A DNA stretch of 21,901 nucleotides from a virus. The stretch is from the IMG/VR virus record IMGVR_UViG_3300026479_000058, positions 1-21,901 of that record; one strand, written 5' to 3'. Of this stretch, positions 21,785-21,901 are shown piece after piece. Below the pieces are notes generated by a model that saw only the letters and a program-made list of their open reading frames with translations, did no database searches and was not told the origin of the DNA. The position numbers and the translations under genes are program-made. Numbering within the stretch: position 1 is the stretch's first letter; every line of letters starts with the position of its first letter.

Positions 21785-21901
21785 CTTCATGGTCAAAGGC
21801 GTAAGATACCGCCGCCAATGGCCTACCTATGAGGAAGCAGCCGCGTGGGAGTCAGAGCTAAAAAAGAGAATACGCCTAGGGATACCCTACACGGAACTCT
21901 T
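21738..21901 (+). CDS. probable tyrosine integrase, N-terminal part only
   Basis: The frame from ATG 21738 is open to the window edge (54 codons). It reads MSIRKSGKNDNKFMADFMVK followed by GVRYRRQWPTYEEAAAWESE and a basic, amphipathic helix ending GIPYTEL. A short beta-hairpin with K/R residues, then a (F/W)-x-T-x-x-E-A-x-x-W-E segment, is the usual start of phage tyrosine recombinases (arm-site DNA-binding domain). The catalytic R-H-R-Y set would lie outside the window, so the call is not proven. Starts at 21777 or 21789 would avoid the overlap with the upstream frame. Several marine T7-like phages carry an integrase in the early region, which fits this place. Confidence 0.55.
   Translation, partial: MSIRKSGKNDNKFMADFMVKGVRYRRQWPTYEEAAAWESELKKRIRLGIPYTEL

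Overview
This window is the structural/packaging arm plus part of an accessory and early-looking arm of a T7-like podovirus genome. All confident genes lie on the + strand. The left part reproduces the T7 late gene order without a break: end of the major capsid gene (gp10-like), an intrinsic terminator at the place of T7 T-phi, then counterparts of gp11, gp12, gp13, gp14, gp15, gp16, gp17 (tail fibre), a gp17.5-like holin, gp18 (small terminase), an HNH protein, and gp19 (large terminase). The proteins are diverged from T7: gp11 is almost three times the T7 length with two gp11-like modules, gp16 carries an HExxH metallopeptidase motif and no visible transglycosylase motif, and the fibre is short and ends in a tail-collar domain. 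The style (AT-leaning, HNH beside the terminase, integrase-like gene at the right end) suggests a marine or aquatic podovirus. The host cannot be read from the sequence. Almost no start codon has a Shine-Dalgarno sequence, which points to a host with SD-independent initiation (Bacteroidota-like is one option).

Between the large terminase (ends 16656) and the next gene (17740) lie about 1.08 kb without a convincing gene. This stretch is dense in signals: four copies of TTAGTGT, an SP6-like candidate promoter, inverted repeats, a strong + strand terminator (17037-17080), three diverged repeats each headed by an A5-6/T5-7 box, and a hairpin that would terminate - strand transcription (17671-17707). 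In T7 the genome end and the phi-OR promoter follow gene 19, so this may be the joint between the right and left genome ends in a circular or concatemer-derived assembly.

The cassette 17740-21133 is the most unusual part. It holds two small unknown proteins (55 and 78 aa), a 37-aa protein with an apparent signal peptide and a 17-aa mature tail, an amidoligase_2-like protein (521 aa), and a fusion of a class-II glutamine amidotransferase-like domain to a gamma-glutamylcyclotransferase-like domain (350 aa), closed by a strong terminator. By family logic these enzymes can make and break amide or gamma-glutamyl bonds. The tiny secreted-looking protein beside them is a candidate substrate, but this is inference.

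The right end (21134-21901) has a repeat-containing non-coding stretch, a 73-aa unknown basic protein, an open frame broken by an in-frame TAG, a perfect 8-bp inverted repeat, and the first 54 codons of a probable tyrosine integrase, suggesting that the phage may be able to integrate.
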